Source: Natranaeroarchaeum sulfidigenes
Lineage (GTDB): Archaea > Halobacteriota > Halobacteria > Halobacteriales > Natronoarchaeaceae
NCBI RefSeq assembly: GCF_017094485.1
Contig: NZ_CP064786.1
Span: 2,450,788 to 2,514,787 of the forward strand
DNA length: 64,000 nucleotides
Direction of reading: 5' to 3'
Shown here: piece by piece, positions 1-7,977 of the stretch
Position numbering within the stretch: position 1 is the stretch's first letter
Layout: every line of letters starts with the position of its first letter
The notes under the pieces: generated by a model
What the model was told of the DNA's origin: nothing
What the model saw: only the letters and a program-made list of their open reading frames with translations
Database searches by the model: none
Made by a program: the position numbers and the translations under genes

Positions 1-228
1 CATCGCATCCGGATCCGGATTCGGGTGCATCAGCACGTCGACAGTATCGTACTGGCTCAGTAATCGCTGGAACCGGAGACCGGGCGTCCGGCGAAGCCAG
101 CGGATCGTCAGCCAGAGCGCGCCAAGCAATGCCACTACGATGGCACCGCCAACAAGAAGCGTCCCGTCGATGTCGACGGCGCGGAGTGCGTCGTCGACGA
201 CCCCACGACTGACGACAGCGTACCGCAT
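1..228 (-). CDS. DHH-family phosphoesterase, N-terminal fragment
   Basis: Only the first 76 codons are in the window; the gene runs off the left edge. The start is the ATG at 226-228. The protein opens with a short cytoplasmic stretch, then a hydrophobic segment at about residues 24-40 that should anchor it in the membrane, then a basic patch, and ends with VLMHPNPDPDAM. That last stretch fits the first metal-binding motif of DHH phosphoesterases (H-N-x-D-x-D). Haloarchaea carry membrane-anchored DHH proteins of the oligoribonuclease/pAp-phosphatase or cyclic-dinucleotide phosphodiesterase type, sometimes joined to a TrkA-N domain. The domain order beyond the edge and the substrate cannot be seen here. 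An AT-rich stretch around 265-275 could hold its promoter. Confidence 0.75.
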   Translation of the reverse strand, partial: MRYAVVSRGVVDDALRAVDIDGTLLVGGAIVVALLGALWLTIRWLRRTPGLRFQRLLSQYDTVDVLMHPNPDPDAM

Positions 229-324
229 ACTCGTTGTGAGACCCCCACCGGCTATGAAACTTCGCCAAAGCGTATATGTACGGGGACGTTTCAGGTGGCG
301 AGTCCAGCGGCGCTCCAGCCCGGA

Positions 325-1212
325 TCAGTCCGACTGATACGCCTCGATCGCAGCACGATATCCCTCACGATAGGTCGGGTACGCGAACTCGTACCCGGAC
401 GAGCGAAGGAGTTCGTTCGAGCACCGCTTGCTGGTCAGAATACGTCGCCGCGCGGCCTCGGACAGTCCAGGATCGTCGAGTCGCTCCGCTTTCGTCCGTT
501 TTGGCGGTTCGTCTCGTCCACACTCGGCAGCCAGCCAGTCCGCAAACTCCCACTTCGAGACCGGTTCGTCGTCAACGACGACGAATGTGTCTGCAGCCGG
601 GCGCGTTCGGAGAATGTGTGCGACAGCTCCGGCAGCGTCCTCACGATGGACCATGTTCAGATATCCCTCCGTCACTGGCCCCTCGATGTACCGGTTAAGC
701 CGGTATCGCTCCGGACCGTACAGGCCGGCATACCGCGCCACCGTTCCGTCGATACCGTACTCGGCCGCGACCTCCGTCGCGATACGCTCGGCCTCCGCGA
801 GCACCCGCGTCTTCTCAGTGGTCGGATCCAGCGGCGTCGTTTCATCCACCCAGTCGCCGCCGTGGTCCCCATAGACACCGGTACTGGACGTGTAGATCAG
901 CCTGTCCGGCGGGTTTTCGCGCGTCCCGAAGGACTCTATCGCCCGGTGCAGTCCATCGACGTAGATCTGACGGGCGGCGGCCGCTCCTCGGCCACCGGAA
1001 CTCGCCGCGAAGACGATGGCGTCGACATCGGGAACCACACTCAGTTCGTCAGCGTCGGTGATATCCGCCTGTACGGCGTCGACCCCCGCCGCTTCGATCG
1101 CCTCGATACCCTCGTCGGAGCGCCTGACACCGACGGCCTCGTGGCCTGACGCACTCAACTGTCGACCGAGTTCGATCCCGACGTAGCCACATCCGAGAAT
1201 CCCAACGCGCAT
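325..1212 (-). CDS. NAD(P)-dependent epimerase/dehydratase-like SDR
   Basis: A 295-residue extended short-chain dehydrogenase/reductase. The N-terminus MRVGILGCGYVG is the Rossmann GxGxxG nucleotide-binding turn. DAIVFAASSGG and the following LIYTSSTGVYGDHGG look like strand beta-4 and the catalytic serine/tyrosine region. Family members act on sugar nucleotides or related carbonyl substrates, and the substrate cannot be read from the sequence. An in-frame ATG five codons upstream exists, but starting at MRVG puts the Rossmann strand at the extreme N-terminus, as is usual. It stands alone between the DHH gene and the small-protein end of the secretion operon, on the same strand. Confidence 0.85.
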   Translation of the reverse strand: MRVGILGCGYVGIELGRQLSASGHEAVGVRRSDEGIEAIEAAGVDAVQADITDADELSVVPDVDAIVFAASSGGRGAAAARQIYVDGLHRAIESFGTRENPPDRLIYTSSTGVYGDHGGDWVDETTPLDPTTEKTRVLAEAERIATEVAAEYGIDGTVARYAGLYGPERYRLNRYIEGPVTEGYLNMVHREDAAGAVAHILRTRPAADTFVVVDDEPVSKWEFADWLAAECGRDEPPKRTKAERLDDPGLSEAARRRILTSKRCSNELLRSSGYEFAYPTYREGYRAAIEAYQSD

Positions 1213-1277
1213 ACCCGTCGTTCGCACGCTGGCGTGTTAACTCCGTATATCGACACAAGTGTTGCAGCGGCCCAACC

Positions 1278-1706
1278 TCAATACTGTCGGTCAGCGATCG
1301 CGTACTCGATGGCGACGAACTCCGCCAGATCCATCGCCGCACGCCGTTCGAGCTTCTGCTGGATCTCCTTTGCCGAGAGATCGAGTCTTACCTCGCTCGC
1401 CAGCGCGTCGACGTCCAGCACGGCCATCGACATGCCGAGCAGCAGATGCTCACACGCCATCGTCTCGATGGTTTCGGCGTCTGGATACTCCTCGCCGAGT
1501 GCGAGGATCGCCGCCGCGTCCGAAAGCGAGAGCGGCGGGGACTCCCCATCTGCAATCGCTGAAACCGTCCCAACATCGACGTCCGATTCAGCAGCGACGG
1601 TCTCGGGACCGTGCCCATCGATCACGGCCCGGAGCTCCTCGTCGTACTCTGCCCGTAGCCCGTCGACCGAGAGGCCATCTACGTCCACGCGCTGATCCTG
1701 AAGCAT
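1278..1706 (-). CDS. Haloarchaeal small acidic protein (DUF5791-like)
   Basis: About 142 residues from the ATG reading MLQDQRVDVDG. A start nine codons earlier is possible but would lie closer to the upstream gene. It is acidic, has no membrane segment and is mostly predicted helix (EYDEELRAVIDG, LSAKEIQQKLERRAAMDLAEF). It resembles an uncharacterised family found only in haloarchaea that I know as DUF5791. Its function is unknown. It is the last gene of a minus-strand run that starts with the coiled-coil protein and secretion ATPase at 6.5 kb and begins 48 bases after the preceding gene, so co-transcription is likely. Confidence 0.7.
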   Translation of the reverse strand: MLQDQRVDVDGLSVDGLRAEYDEELRAVIDGHGPETVAAESDVDVGTVSAIADGESPPLSLSDAAAILALGEEYPDAETIETMACEHLLLGMSMAVLDVDALASEVRLDLSAKEIQQKLERRAAMDLAEFVAIEYAIADRQY

Positions 1707-1754
1707 ACCGAACTCGTGCGGCGCGGCGTACATAGCGGTTGTCCCTTGTCCCGA

Positions 1755-2183
1755 TCAGGTGCCGACAAGCGTCGCCTCGAGACCCCGCCACCGGACCGGT
1801 CGAATACGGATCGTGTCCACGTCGGTACGCCACTCGCGTTGCCGGCTTCGCGCCGTGTCGATCGCACGCTCGAATCCATCCACCGTCTCGAACAGGTGAT
1901 CCGGCCGTGCACCGCGCAGTAGCTCCCAGAGGAGCGTTCCATGGCACACGGGCGTAACGATGTCGGCGAAGCACTCGTTCGTTACCGTGCCGTCTCGTCT
2001 GAGCGCCACCCCGTCGGGACCGATTCTGATCGCATCAGCGGACAGCGCGTACGTTCCCGCCGACACTTGCGGGCTCGTGGCGACCACGTCGACAGCAGCA
2101 GCGACGCCGCCCACGCTCGCACCTGAACCTCCGCTCACCTGTGTTGCTGTGTCGCGCCCGAGAGTATCCATGAGTTCGACCAT
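1755..2183 (-). CDS. Uncharacterised protein in secretion/pilus operon
   Basis: A 142-residue soluble acidic protein starting at MVELMDTLGRD. I see no membrane segment, no class III (pilin-type) signal peptide and no cysteine cluster. The middle part (AGTYALSADAIRIGPDGVALRRDG) looks like beta strands, and the C-terminal half is mixed. It starts 41 bases after the stop of the type II secretion F protein, on the same strand, so it is probably translated from that operon transcript. I do not recognise the family. Its constant partners would be the ATPase and F protein upstream, and a cytoplasmic accessory role is only a guess. Confidence 0.6.
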   Translation of the reverse strand: MVELMDTLGRDTATQVSGGSGASVGGVAAAVDVVATSPQVSAGTYALSADAIRIGPDGVALRRDGTVTNECFADIVTPVCHGTLLWELLRGARPDHLFETVDGFERAIDTARSRQREWRTDVDTIRIRPVRWRGLEATLVGT

Positions 2184-2224
2184 ACCTCCTGTCGCCGCCC
2201 GTTCGTGTATAAACTCGTGGACGC

Positions 2225-3931
2225 TCAGACGAACAATCCGCCTGCGATATACGCAGCCATGAATACCCAGACCGAGCATACCAGCGCCCCCCCGACACGA
2301 TAGCCGACCAGCGGCCGATCGAGACCGTTCTCCAGACCGACCGCAAGCGAGGTCAGGATCAGCGTTAGAAGCACCACGTAGGTTCCGACAATCGGTCCCA
2401 GCACGCTGACTGGAACGGCCGCCGTTTCGGTACTCGTGGCATCCAGCCTACCCATCTCACCCGCGAGGGAAACGGTGATACCAGCGACGAGCGGCCCAAA
2501 GATCGTTGCTGTGCTGCGGAGCGTCCCGGTGATCCGTCCGAGTTGTCGTTTCGCGTCCGTCTCGACGGTCCGAAGCTCCTCCAGATGGGAGGCCATCGAG
2601 ACGATTGCACTCCCTGTTGGACGGCCCTCTCGTGCGGCCAGCGCAAGCAATGTCGCCGTACTCTGAACGCGTGGACTCGGTATCTCCGCAACCGCACCGT
2701 GCTCGCCGAGAAATGCCGTCCGAACGTCGATCCGTAGCTGCCGCTGACGTCGAACCGCCTCGGAGAGCACGTCTCCAGTCTCGTCGTCGAGTCTATCCCC
2801 TGTCCGGCCGATGGCGGTCTCGACCGCCGTTCCCGTTCCTACCTCGCGACCGATCAGGTACAGTGCGTCGACGAGCCCCGCCTCAACCGCGCGGGCGTGG
2901 TTTCGCACGCGGACGACCGGGCGAAACCAGGCAAATAGACCGACACCGACCCCGGTGGCAATTGCGGCCAGCGGCACCGACCACGCGGGGAGCAACGCCG
3001 TTCCGACGGTGGCAATACCGAGACACGTCCCGAGGGCTACGAACGCCGGTTTCCACCACTCACCATCGATGTCTGGATGTGACCGATCGACGGTTGGGGG
3101 CGGAAATGCGACCGGCCGACGCAACAGAAGCCATACCGAACCGAGTAGGACGACGCCCGGCAGGATCAGACAGTAGACGACCACGAGCATAGTCTGCGTA
3201 ACGGGGACGCCTGCGGTCGCCGCCGCCGGGAGGACGGCAATCAGCGCGAGCGGTAACAGCACGCCGAAGGCGTACAGTCCGGTTGCTGGCCCCTGAATCT
3301 CGTTTGCGAACGCGGCCATCCGGTCGCGGGTTCCGTCGAGTACCGTTCTGAGCGCCCGATCGAGCGAACGCGGTCGCTCTTCGGGCTGGGCGTCCGCCGC
3401 CGTCCCAACCAGGGTCACCGCCCGCCCGAGTTCCGGGAACCAGTCGTCCCACTCGGCGGCGAACGATTCGAATCCCGAATCGGATCGCCCCCGCGCCCGG
3501 CGAACGTGTTCGGACAGGCTCTCGGCCAGCGGTCCATCGCCCGCCGACGCAGCGAAACTCGCAGCGGACTCCGTAGTCGGCGTGATCCGCATCCGGAGCA
3601 CCGCGCGGCCCACGATCCCCGGCGCGGCACCAAGCGCGAGCGACCGTCGCGCCGAGGCCAGTAGCTCCGGGCCGCTGTGAATCAGGTGTGTACAGACGAG
3701 CGCTGCCGTGGCGGAACCAAACACTACCACCGACACAGGCACGTCTGTAAACACGATTCCGACCGGCATCAGGAGACAGGCGAGGACCAGGGCAGCGCCA
3801 AAACCCGCCCTGATAACAGTCTCGGGCGCAACCGGCTCGTCGAGAAACGACAGCGAGCGCCGCAGCTCCTCGCTCGTCGAGACGGGAGCCGGATACAGCC
3901 GCGCGAGCCCCTCGACGAGTCGAGCCAGCAT
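2225..3931 (-). CDS. Type II/IV pilus secretion membrane platform, F family (PilC/TadC-like)
   Basis: A 568-residue integral membrane protein with two repeats of the type II secretion F domain, as in archaeal PilC/TadC proteins. Membrane segments are visible near residues 45-62, 66-82, 220-270, 295-335 and in the last 110 residues. The soluble part before the last segments (EVGTGTAVETAIGR, SMASHLEELRTVETDAKRQLGRITGTL) has the helical pattern typical of these proteins. It would be the inner-membrane platform that the upstream ATPase drives to assemble a pilus or secrete a filament protein. The ATG overlaps the ATPase stop (TGATG), showing tight translational coupling. A GTG one codon earlier is possible. 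No pilin gene follows it here. Confidence 0.88.
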   Translation of the reverse strand: MLARLVEGLARLYPAPVSTSEELRRSLSFLDEPVAPETVIRAGFGAALVLACLLMPVGIVFTDVPVSVVVFGSATAALVCTHLIHSGPELLASARRSLALGAAPGIVGRAVLRMRITPTTESAASFAASAGDGPLAESLSEHVRRARGRSDSGFESFAAEWDDWFPELGRAVTLVGTAADAQPEERPRSLDRALRTVLDGTRDRMAAFANEIQGPATGLYAFGVLLPLALIAVLPAAATAGVPVTQTMLVVVYCLILPGVVLLGSVWLLLRRPVAFPPPTVDRSHPDIDGEWWKPAFVALGTCLGIATVGTALLPAWSVPLAAIATGVGVGLFAWFRPVVRVRNHARAVEAGLVDALYLIGREVGTGTAVETAIGRTGDRLDDETGDVLSEAVRRQRQLRIDVRTAFLGEHGAVAEIPSPRVQSTATLLALAAREGRPTGSAIVSMASHLEELRTVETDAKRQLGRITGTLRSTATIFGPLVAGITVSLAGEMGRLDATSTETAAVPVSVLGPIVGTYVVLLTLILTSLAVGLENGLDRPLVGYRVGGALVCSVWVFMAAYIAGGLFV

Positions 3932-5880
3932 CACGCATTCCCTCTCTCACGTGGTCGGGATTGCCGGGCGTAGGCATCGGCGACGGCCTGCGGTCGCGTC
4001 CGGCCGCTGTCGGCGAGGCGCTCGAAAACACGTTGCCAGTGACCGAGCAGACCCCGGACGTCGGCGTAGGACTCGTCGGATCGCGCGAGGCTATCGACCA
4101 GTCGACTCTCTCCGCGTCCGATTCGCCCCGTCGTGACCAGATCACTCCCGTCGAGTTCGTACAGTGGCGCAAACGTCACCCCCTCGTCGGTGACGAGGAG
4201 TTCCTCGATCGATCGGACCCGTCGCGCCCGGCCGTCCGGCCCCTGATACGGTTCGAGCGTCGCGACGAACTCGGTGACGGCAAACGACGACTCGGGGACA
4301 TCCAGATCGGAGATGACCCGCTCCCGGACGGACTCGCCGCCGTCGCCGTGGATCGTCCCGAGGACGGCGCTGCCGCTCGCGCCGACCCGCATCGCCTCGT
4401 AGAGCACGCGGGCTTCCTCACCACGGACTTCGCCGAGGACGAGTGCCCCCTCGCCGAGCCGCAGGGCGGTTCTGAGCGCCTCGGCTGGTGAGATCCCCGG
4501 CCCGTCCTCGACGTCGACCGCGGTTTCGAGCGCCTGAACGTCCCGACCGGTCTCCTGTAACTGTTCGACCGGTAGCTCGGGTGTGTCTTCGATAACCACG
4601 GTTCGCGTGCCAGCTGGCAGTTCCCACAGGAGCGCGCCGAGCGTCGTCGTCTTGCCAGCACCCCGGGTTCCAGCGATCAGTCCCGCCCCCGAGCGTCGAA
4701 CAGCGACTGATAACAGGGCGGCCGCATCCGCAGGGAGCGTTCCGTTCTCGACGAGTGCCGGGAGCGTCAGCGCCCCGTCACCGTGATCCCGGAAGACAAA
4801 GCCCGTGCCGTCGCTGACGGGATCCGTAACGCCCGCAACACGGACGCTTCCAGCCGACTCTCCCGCGGCTGTCGTCGCCGCGAGCGTCGGACTGGCACGA
4901 GAGAAGGCGCGGCCACTCGACCGACGGAATCGTGAGGCGAAGGCGGCAGCCCCTTCTTCGGTGAGCCGGACGTTCGTCGCCAACCGGTCACCGTCGTACA
5001 GCACTCGGACCGGCGTCGATTCGACCGGCGTCGTGACGAACACGTCCGACACGGAATCATCGGATAGCAGGTCCGTCACGACGCCGAACTCCCGGGTGTG
5101 TTTGGCGAGGATCCGGGAGAGCAGTGCGATCTCGTCGTCGCTATCACAGACTGCTCGAACCGCACGACCCGGCGCTCTGTCACCTCCCTCGATCGCTCCC
5201 GAAGCCAGCCGGTCGTATGCGTCCGCCAGCTGACGGATTCCAGCCGGGGATAACTCGGTAATCGCCGGTTCCAGCTGGTACGTCCGGGTGCCGGTCGATC
5301 TATCGCGGTAGATCCGGGCCGTGCTTTCTGTACCGAGCGATCTCGTTTCGACGAGTGCCGTATTCGCCGGTGGTCGCGCCGCCACGCGTGCACGGGCGAC
5401 CGTTGACCGAAGCGCCGGTCGAAGCGCCGTCTCGTAGCCTTCGACAGACTCGGCGACGCTCGCGAGTCCGGTTTCGGCCGCAACTCGGGAGACAGGCGGC
5501 GTACGCGCTGTTGCACTCCGACACGCATCGATCGGATCCGATCGAGCGGTATTGGCGAGTTCGGCATCGTGGACAGCGACCTGCTCGACGAATCGGCCAG
5601 CAGCTACCAGCAGTGCAGCGGCACGGCCGTCGTAGATCCGGTCAAGGCCATCGGAGCGGGTCACGACCATCTCGACATCTCGTCTGGTGAGTGCGTCGAC
5701 CACCACACTCCGGCAGCCGTCGCTCTCGCCGAGGCGCCCGTTCTCCGGACAGTCAGTGGCGTCGAGCACGAGTCGGTCGTCCTGAAAAGACGGTTGGCAC
5801 TGACAGTCGTGGGGTCGCCCGGTACAGTCGTCGTCACGAAGCCGGTCGAGTATTTCCGAAGCGGCCGATCCGAGATTCAT
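3931..5880 (-). CDS. Type II/IV secretion system ATPase (PilB/TadA/GspE-like)
   Basis: A 649-residue hexameric ATPase subunit of the archaeal type IV pilus/secretion family. The Walker A motif is GTRGAGKTTT, the Asp box follows in VVIEDTPELP, the degenerate Walker B is ALVLGEVRGEEA and the His box is GTIHGDG. About 300 N-terminal residues form the archaeal N-domain. Near the start, cysteines at 19, 26 and 28 with another at about 43 (CTGRPHDCQCQ) form a possible metal site. It sits six bases after the coiled-coil gene and overlaps the F-protein start by one base, so the three form one translational unit. It should power filament assembly at the cytoplasmic membrane. The cargo is unknown because no pilin is adjacent. 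Confidence 0.9.
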   Translation of the reverse strand: MNLGSAASEILDRLRDDDCTGRPHDCQCQPSFQDDRLVLDATDCPENGRLGESDGCRSVVVDALTRRDVEMVVTRSDGLDRIYDGRAAALLVAAGRFVEQVAVHDAELANTARSDPIDACRSATARTPPVSRVAAETGLASVAESVEGYETALRPALRSTVARARVAARPPANTALVETRSLGTESTARIYRDRSTGTRTYQLEPAITELSPAGIRQLADAYDRLASGAIEGGDRAPGRAVRAVCDSDDEIALLSRILAKHTREFGVVTDLLSDDSVSDVFVTTPVESTPVRVLYDGDRLATNVRLTEEGAAAFASRFRRSSGRAFSRASPTLAATTAAGESAGSVRVAGVTDPVSDGTGFVFRDHGDGALTLPALVENGTLPADAAALLSVAVRRSGAGLIAGTRGAGKTTTLGALLWELPAGTRTVVIEDTPELPVEQLQETGRDVQALETAVDVEDGPGISPAEALRTALRLGEGALVLGEVRGEEARVLYEAMRVGASGSAVLGTIHGDGGESVRERVISDLDVPESSFAVTEFVATLEPYQGPDGRARRVRSIEELLVTDEGVTFAPLYELDGSDLVTTGRIGRGESRLVDSLARSDESYADVRGLLGHWQRVFERLADSGRTRPQAVADAYARQSRPRERGNA

Positions 5881-5886
5881 CTGTCC

Positions 5887-6561
5887 TCAGAGCTTCCCCC
5901 GGAGGCGGTCGACCAGCCCGTCCTCGTCGACCTTCTCCACTGGCGGTGTATCGGTGCTCGGCGCCTCCCCTCGATCGGGGCGGTTGCGGGCGGATCCTGA
6001 TTCGGCCGCCTGTTCGCTTCCCGGCGCTTTCGAGGGCTGACTGTGTCGGTGAGAGCCACTATCTCGAGGAGAGCCACAACAGGGGCAGGCACCCGCTGAA
6101 GCTGGATGGAGCTCTCGCCGCTGTGTATGTCGCTCGTTGTATTCTTGATTTGCGGTACCACCATCGGTCGATGTGCGCTCCCGGGGAGTGGTCGCTCGGT
6201 CGTGCTCTCGGCCGGGATACGACGCGGCACTGGAGGGCGGGTCGGTGGAAGGAGCGGGCGGCCTGTCCTCCGTCAGTCCGTCGGCTTCCAGCCGGTCGAC
6301 GCGCTCACGCAGGTCATCGACGGCTGCAAGCGCCGAGTCCGCCTCCTGTTCGACGGATTCGTCGAGCGAGCGAATATGGCCAACGTAGCCCCTGATCGCC
6401 TGAACTGCGGCGTCGAGTTCGGCGACGTTCCCTTCGAGGGTCTCGATTCGCTCTGTCAGTTCGCCGTCCGGGTCGGCCAGTACGACGTTGTCGGCGTCGC
6501 CATCGGAGATCGCCCGCTCGACGGCACGAAGCCGCTCGTCGACGGTATCGAGATCGGTCAC
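5887..6561 (-). CDS. Coiled-coil protein with C-terminal CxCC motif (DUF7310-like)
   Basis: About 224 residues from a GTG reading VTDLDTVDERL. Residues 1-100 show heptad patterns (ERLRAVERAI, ELTERIETLEGNVAELDAAV, DDLRERVDRLEAD) typical of a coiled coil. A long low-complexity linker follows, then a small cysteine cluster (ACPCCGSPRDSG) and a charged tail. I associate this architecture with a haloarchaeal family found beside PilB/PilC-type genes (DUF7310). The reading frame stays open much further upstream across cetZ on the opposite strand, but that part has no family resemblance. It is the first gene of the secretion operon and is divergent from cetZ across about 114 bases. Confidence 0.75.
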   Translation of the reverse strand: MTDLDTVDERLRAVERAISDGDADNVVLADPDGELTERIETLEGNVAELDAAVQAIRGYVGHIRSLDESVEQEADSALAAVDDLRERVDRLEADGLTEDRPPAPSTDPPSSAASYPGREHDRATTPRERTSTDGGTANQEYNERHTQRRELHPASAGACPCCGSPRDSGSHRHSQPSKAPGSEQAAESGSARNRPDRGEAPSTDTPPVEKVDEDGLVDRLRGKL

Positions 6562-6648
6562 AGGGGCTCTGGCCGCCCGTTGTGATATAAACCTGTGGCA
6601 CCCAAGTCGGGGTTCGAGAGCGAGTGCTCCAGCGCCGGGGGAAAGTTG

Positions 6649-6664
6649 ATCACTGTCCAGTGAT
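6649..6664 (+). promoter_or_regulatory. Perfect inverted repeat upstream of cetZ
   Basis: ATCACTG-TC-CAGTGAT is a perfect inverted repeat with seven-base arms and a two-base centre, ending 11 bases before the cetZ ATG. It lies in the divergent region between cetZ and the secretion operon. Position and symmetry suggest a protein-binding operator over the cetZ transcription start. This is inference, as no cognate regulator is known from the window. Confidence 0.4.
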
Positions 6665-6675
6665 ACCCTGATGTC

Positions 6676-7755
6676 ATGAAGGTCGTACTGATCGGGGTCG
6701 GACAGGCCGGGGGAAAGCTGACCCAGGCGCTGGCCGAGTTCGATCACCGGATGGGGTTCGATGCGATCCGTGGGGCACTCGCGGTCAACAGCGCGAAGGC
6801 AGATCTGCAATCGCTTTCGATAGATACCTGTCTCGTCGGACAGGCGAGAGTGAACGGCCACGGCGTCGGCGGCGATAACGAACTCGGCGCGGAGGTCATG
6901 CAGGAAGACACTGGCGAGGTGATGGGCCAACTCGACGGACAGATCACCGCGGAAGCCGAGGGGATCTTCGTCGTCGCCGGACTCGGCGGCGGCACGGGAA
7001 GCGGTGGCGCGCCGGTACTGGTCCGCGAGCTTGCCCGCATCTACGACATCCCTGTCTACGCACTTGGCGTCCTGCCCGGTCGCGACGAGGGAGCGATGTA
7101 TCAGGCGAACGCCGGTCGATCCCTCAAAACGCTCGTCCGCGAGGCCGACTCGACACTGCTCGTTGATAATGACGCGTGGCACAGTTCCGGCGACAGCGTG
7201 GGTGACGCGTTCGATGCGATCAATCGAGCGATCGCACAGCGTGTCGGGCTCCTGTTGGCCTCTGGCGAGGCTATCGAGGGTGTCGGGGAAAGCGTCGTCG
7301 ACTCAAGCGAAGTCATAAACACGTTCAAAGAGGGTGACATCGCAGCACTTGGCTACGCGAGCGCAGCGGCGAGCGAGGACAGCGCCGAGAACGTTACTAC
7401 GACGATGAGTACGGCCCGTCAGGCGCTGTTCACCGGGACGAGCTTGCCCGACGCACGGACAGCCGACGCAGCGCTGCTGGTCGTCGCCGGGAGGCCAGAA
7501 GCGATCCCGCGCAAGGGCGTCGAGCGCGCGCGGCGGATGGTCGAAGACGAGACCGGGAGTCTGCAGGTCCGCGGCGGGGACTTCCCGCTCGATTCCGATC
7601 GGCTGGCGGCGCTCGTGTTGCTCTCGGGCGTCGAGCGGTCCGACCGAATGGAGGAGTTCATGGAACGTGCCAGGGAGGCCAACGAGCAACAGCCCGAGAG
7701 CGACGCCGATCCAGCAGCACAGTTCCAGAACGACGAGCTAAACGACCTATTCTGA
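6676..7755 (+). CDS. cetZ: CetZ-family tubulin-like GTPase
   Basis: A 359-residue tubulin/FtsZ superfamily protein. The N-terminus MKVVLIGVGQAGGKL is the first nucleotide-binding loop, and GLGGGTGSGG (residues 102-111) is the tubulin signature G-box. Later acidic segments and the short C-terminal tail ending LNDLF match the haloarchaeal CetZ group and not FtsZ1/FtsZ2, because the typical FtsZ T7 sequence is absent. CetZ proteins form GTP-dependent filaments that control cell shape and motility in haloarchaea, and which CetZ paralogue this is cannot be decided here. The gene overlaps the following convergent small membrane-protein gene by nine bases and is divergent from a pilus/secretion operon. 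Confidence 0.88.
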   Translation: MKVVLIGVGQAGGKLTQALAEFDHRMGFDAIRGALAVNSAKADLQSLSIDTCLVGQARVNGHGVGGDNELGAEVMQEDTGEVMGQLDGQITAEAEGIFVVAGLGGGTGSGGAPVLVRELARIYDIPVYALGVLPGRDEGAMYQANAGRSLKTLVREADSTLLVDNDAWHSSGDSVGDAFDAINRAIAQRVGLLLASGEAIEGVGESVVDSSEVINTFKEGDIAALGYASAAASEDSAENVTTTMSTARQALFTGTSLPDARTADAALLVVAGRPEAIPRKGVERARRMVEDETGSLQVRGGDFPLDSDRLAALVLLSGVERSDRMEEFMERAREANEQQPESDADPAAQFQNDELNDLF

Positions 7756-7965
7756 GTCCGGACCGTCGTAGACGTAGACGAAGTAGACGACGATCACGAG
7801 GCCGCTCAGTAAACTCCCATCCACAGCGACGGAGGGGGCCAGACGCTGATCAACGTACAGCAGAGCGAGGAGTAGTAGCGTGAAGGCGAACCAGAGCGTT
7901 CCCGCGATAGCACTGTACACGGCCCATCGACGATCGACATGGAACTCGGGAACGTCATGAGACAC
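7747..7965 (-). CDS. Small two-helix membrane protein
   Basis: A 72-residue protein from a GTG start (VSHDVPEFHVDRRW). Two hydrophobic segments, about residues 16-38 and 46-66, make it a hairpin membrane protein with a short acidic tail (YDGPDSE). It resembles a haloarchaea-specific family of unknown function (DUF5822-like). It begins 12 bases after the next gene upstream on the same strand (the phosphodiesterase stop is at 7978), so it may be translated from the same message. Its last codons overlap the cetZ 3' end on the other strand. Confidence 0.7.
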   Translation of the reverse strand: MSHDVPEFHVDRRWAVYSAIAGTLWFAFTLLLLALLYVDQRLAPSVAVDGSLLSGLVIVVYFVYVYDGPDSE

Positions 7966-7977
7966 GACTAATCGCCA

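Noticed and set aside
6562..7182. Open extension of the coiled-coil protein upstream across cetZ
   Set aside because: The extension lies antisense to cetZ and lacks coiled-coil pattern. The GTG at 6561 starts the conserved part.
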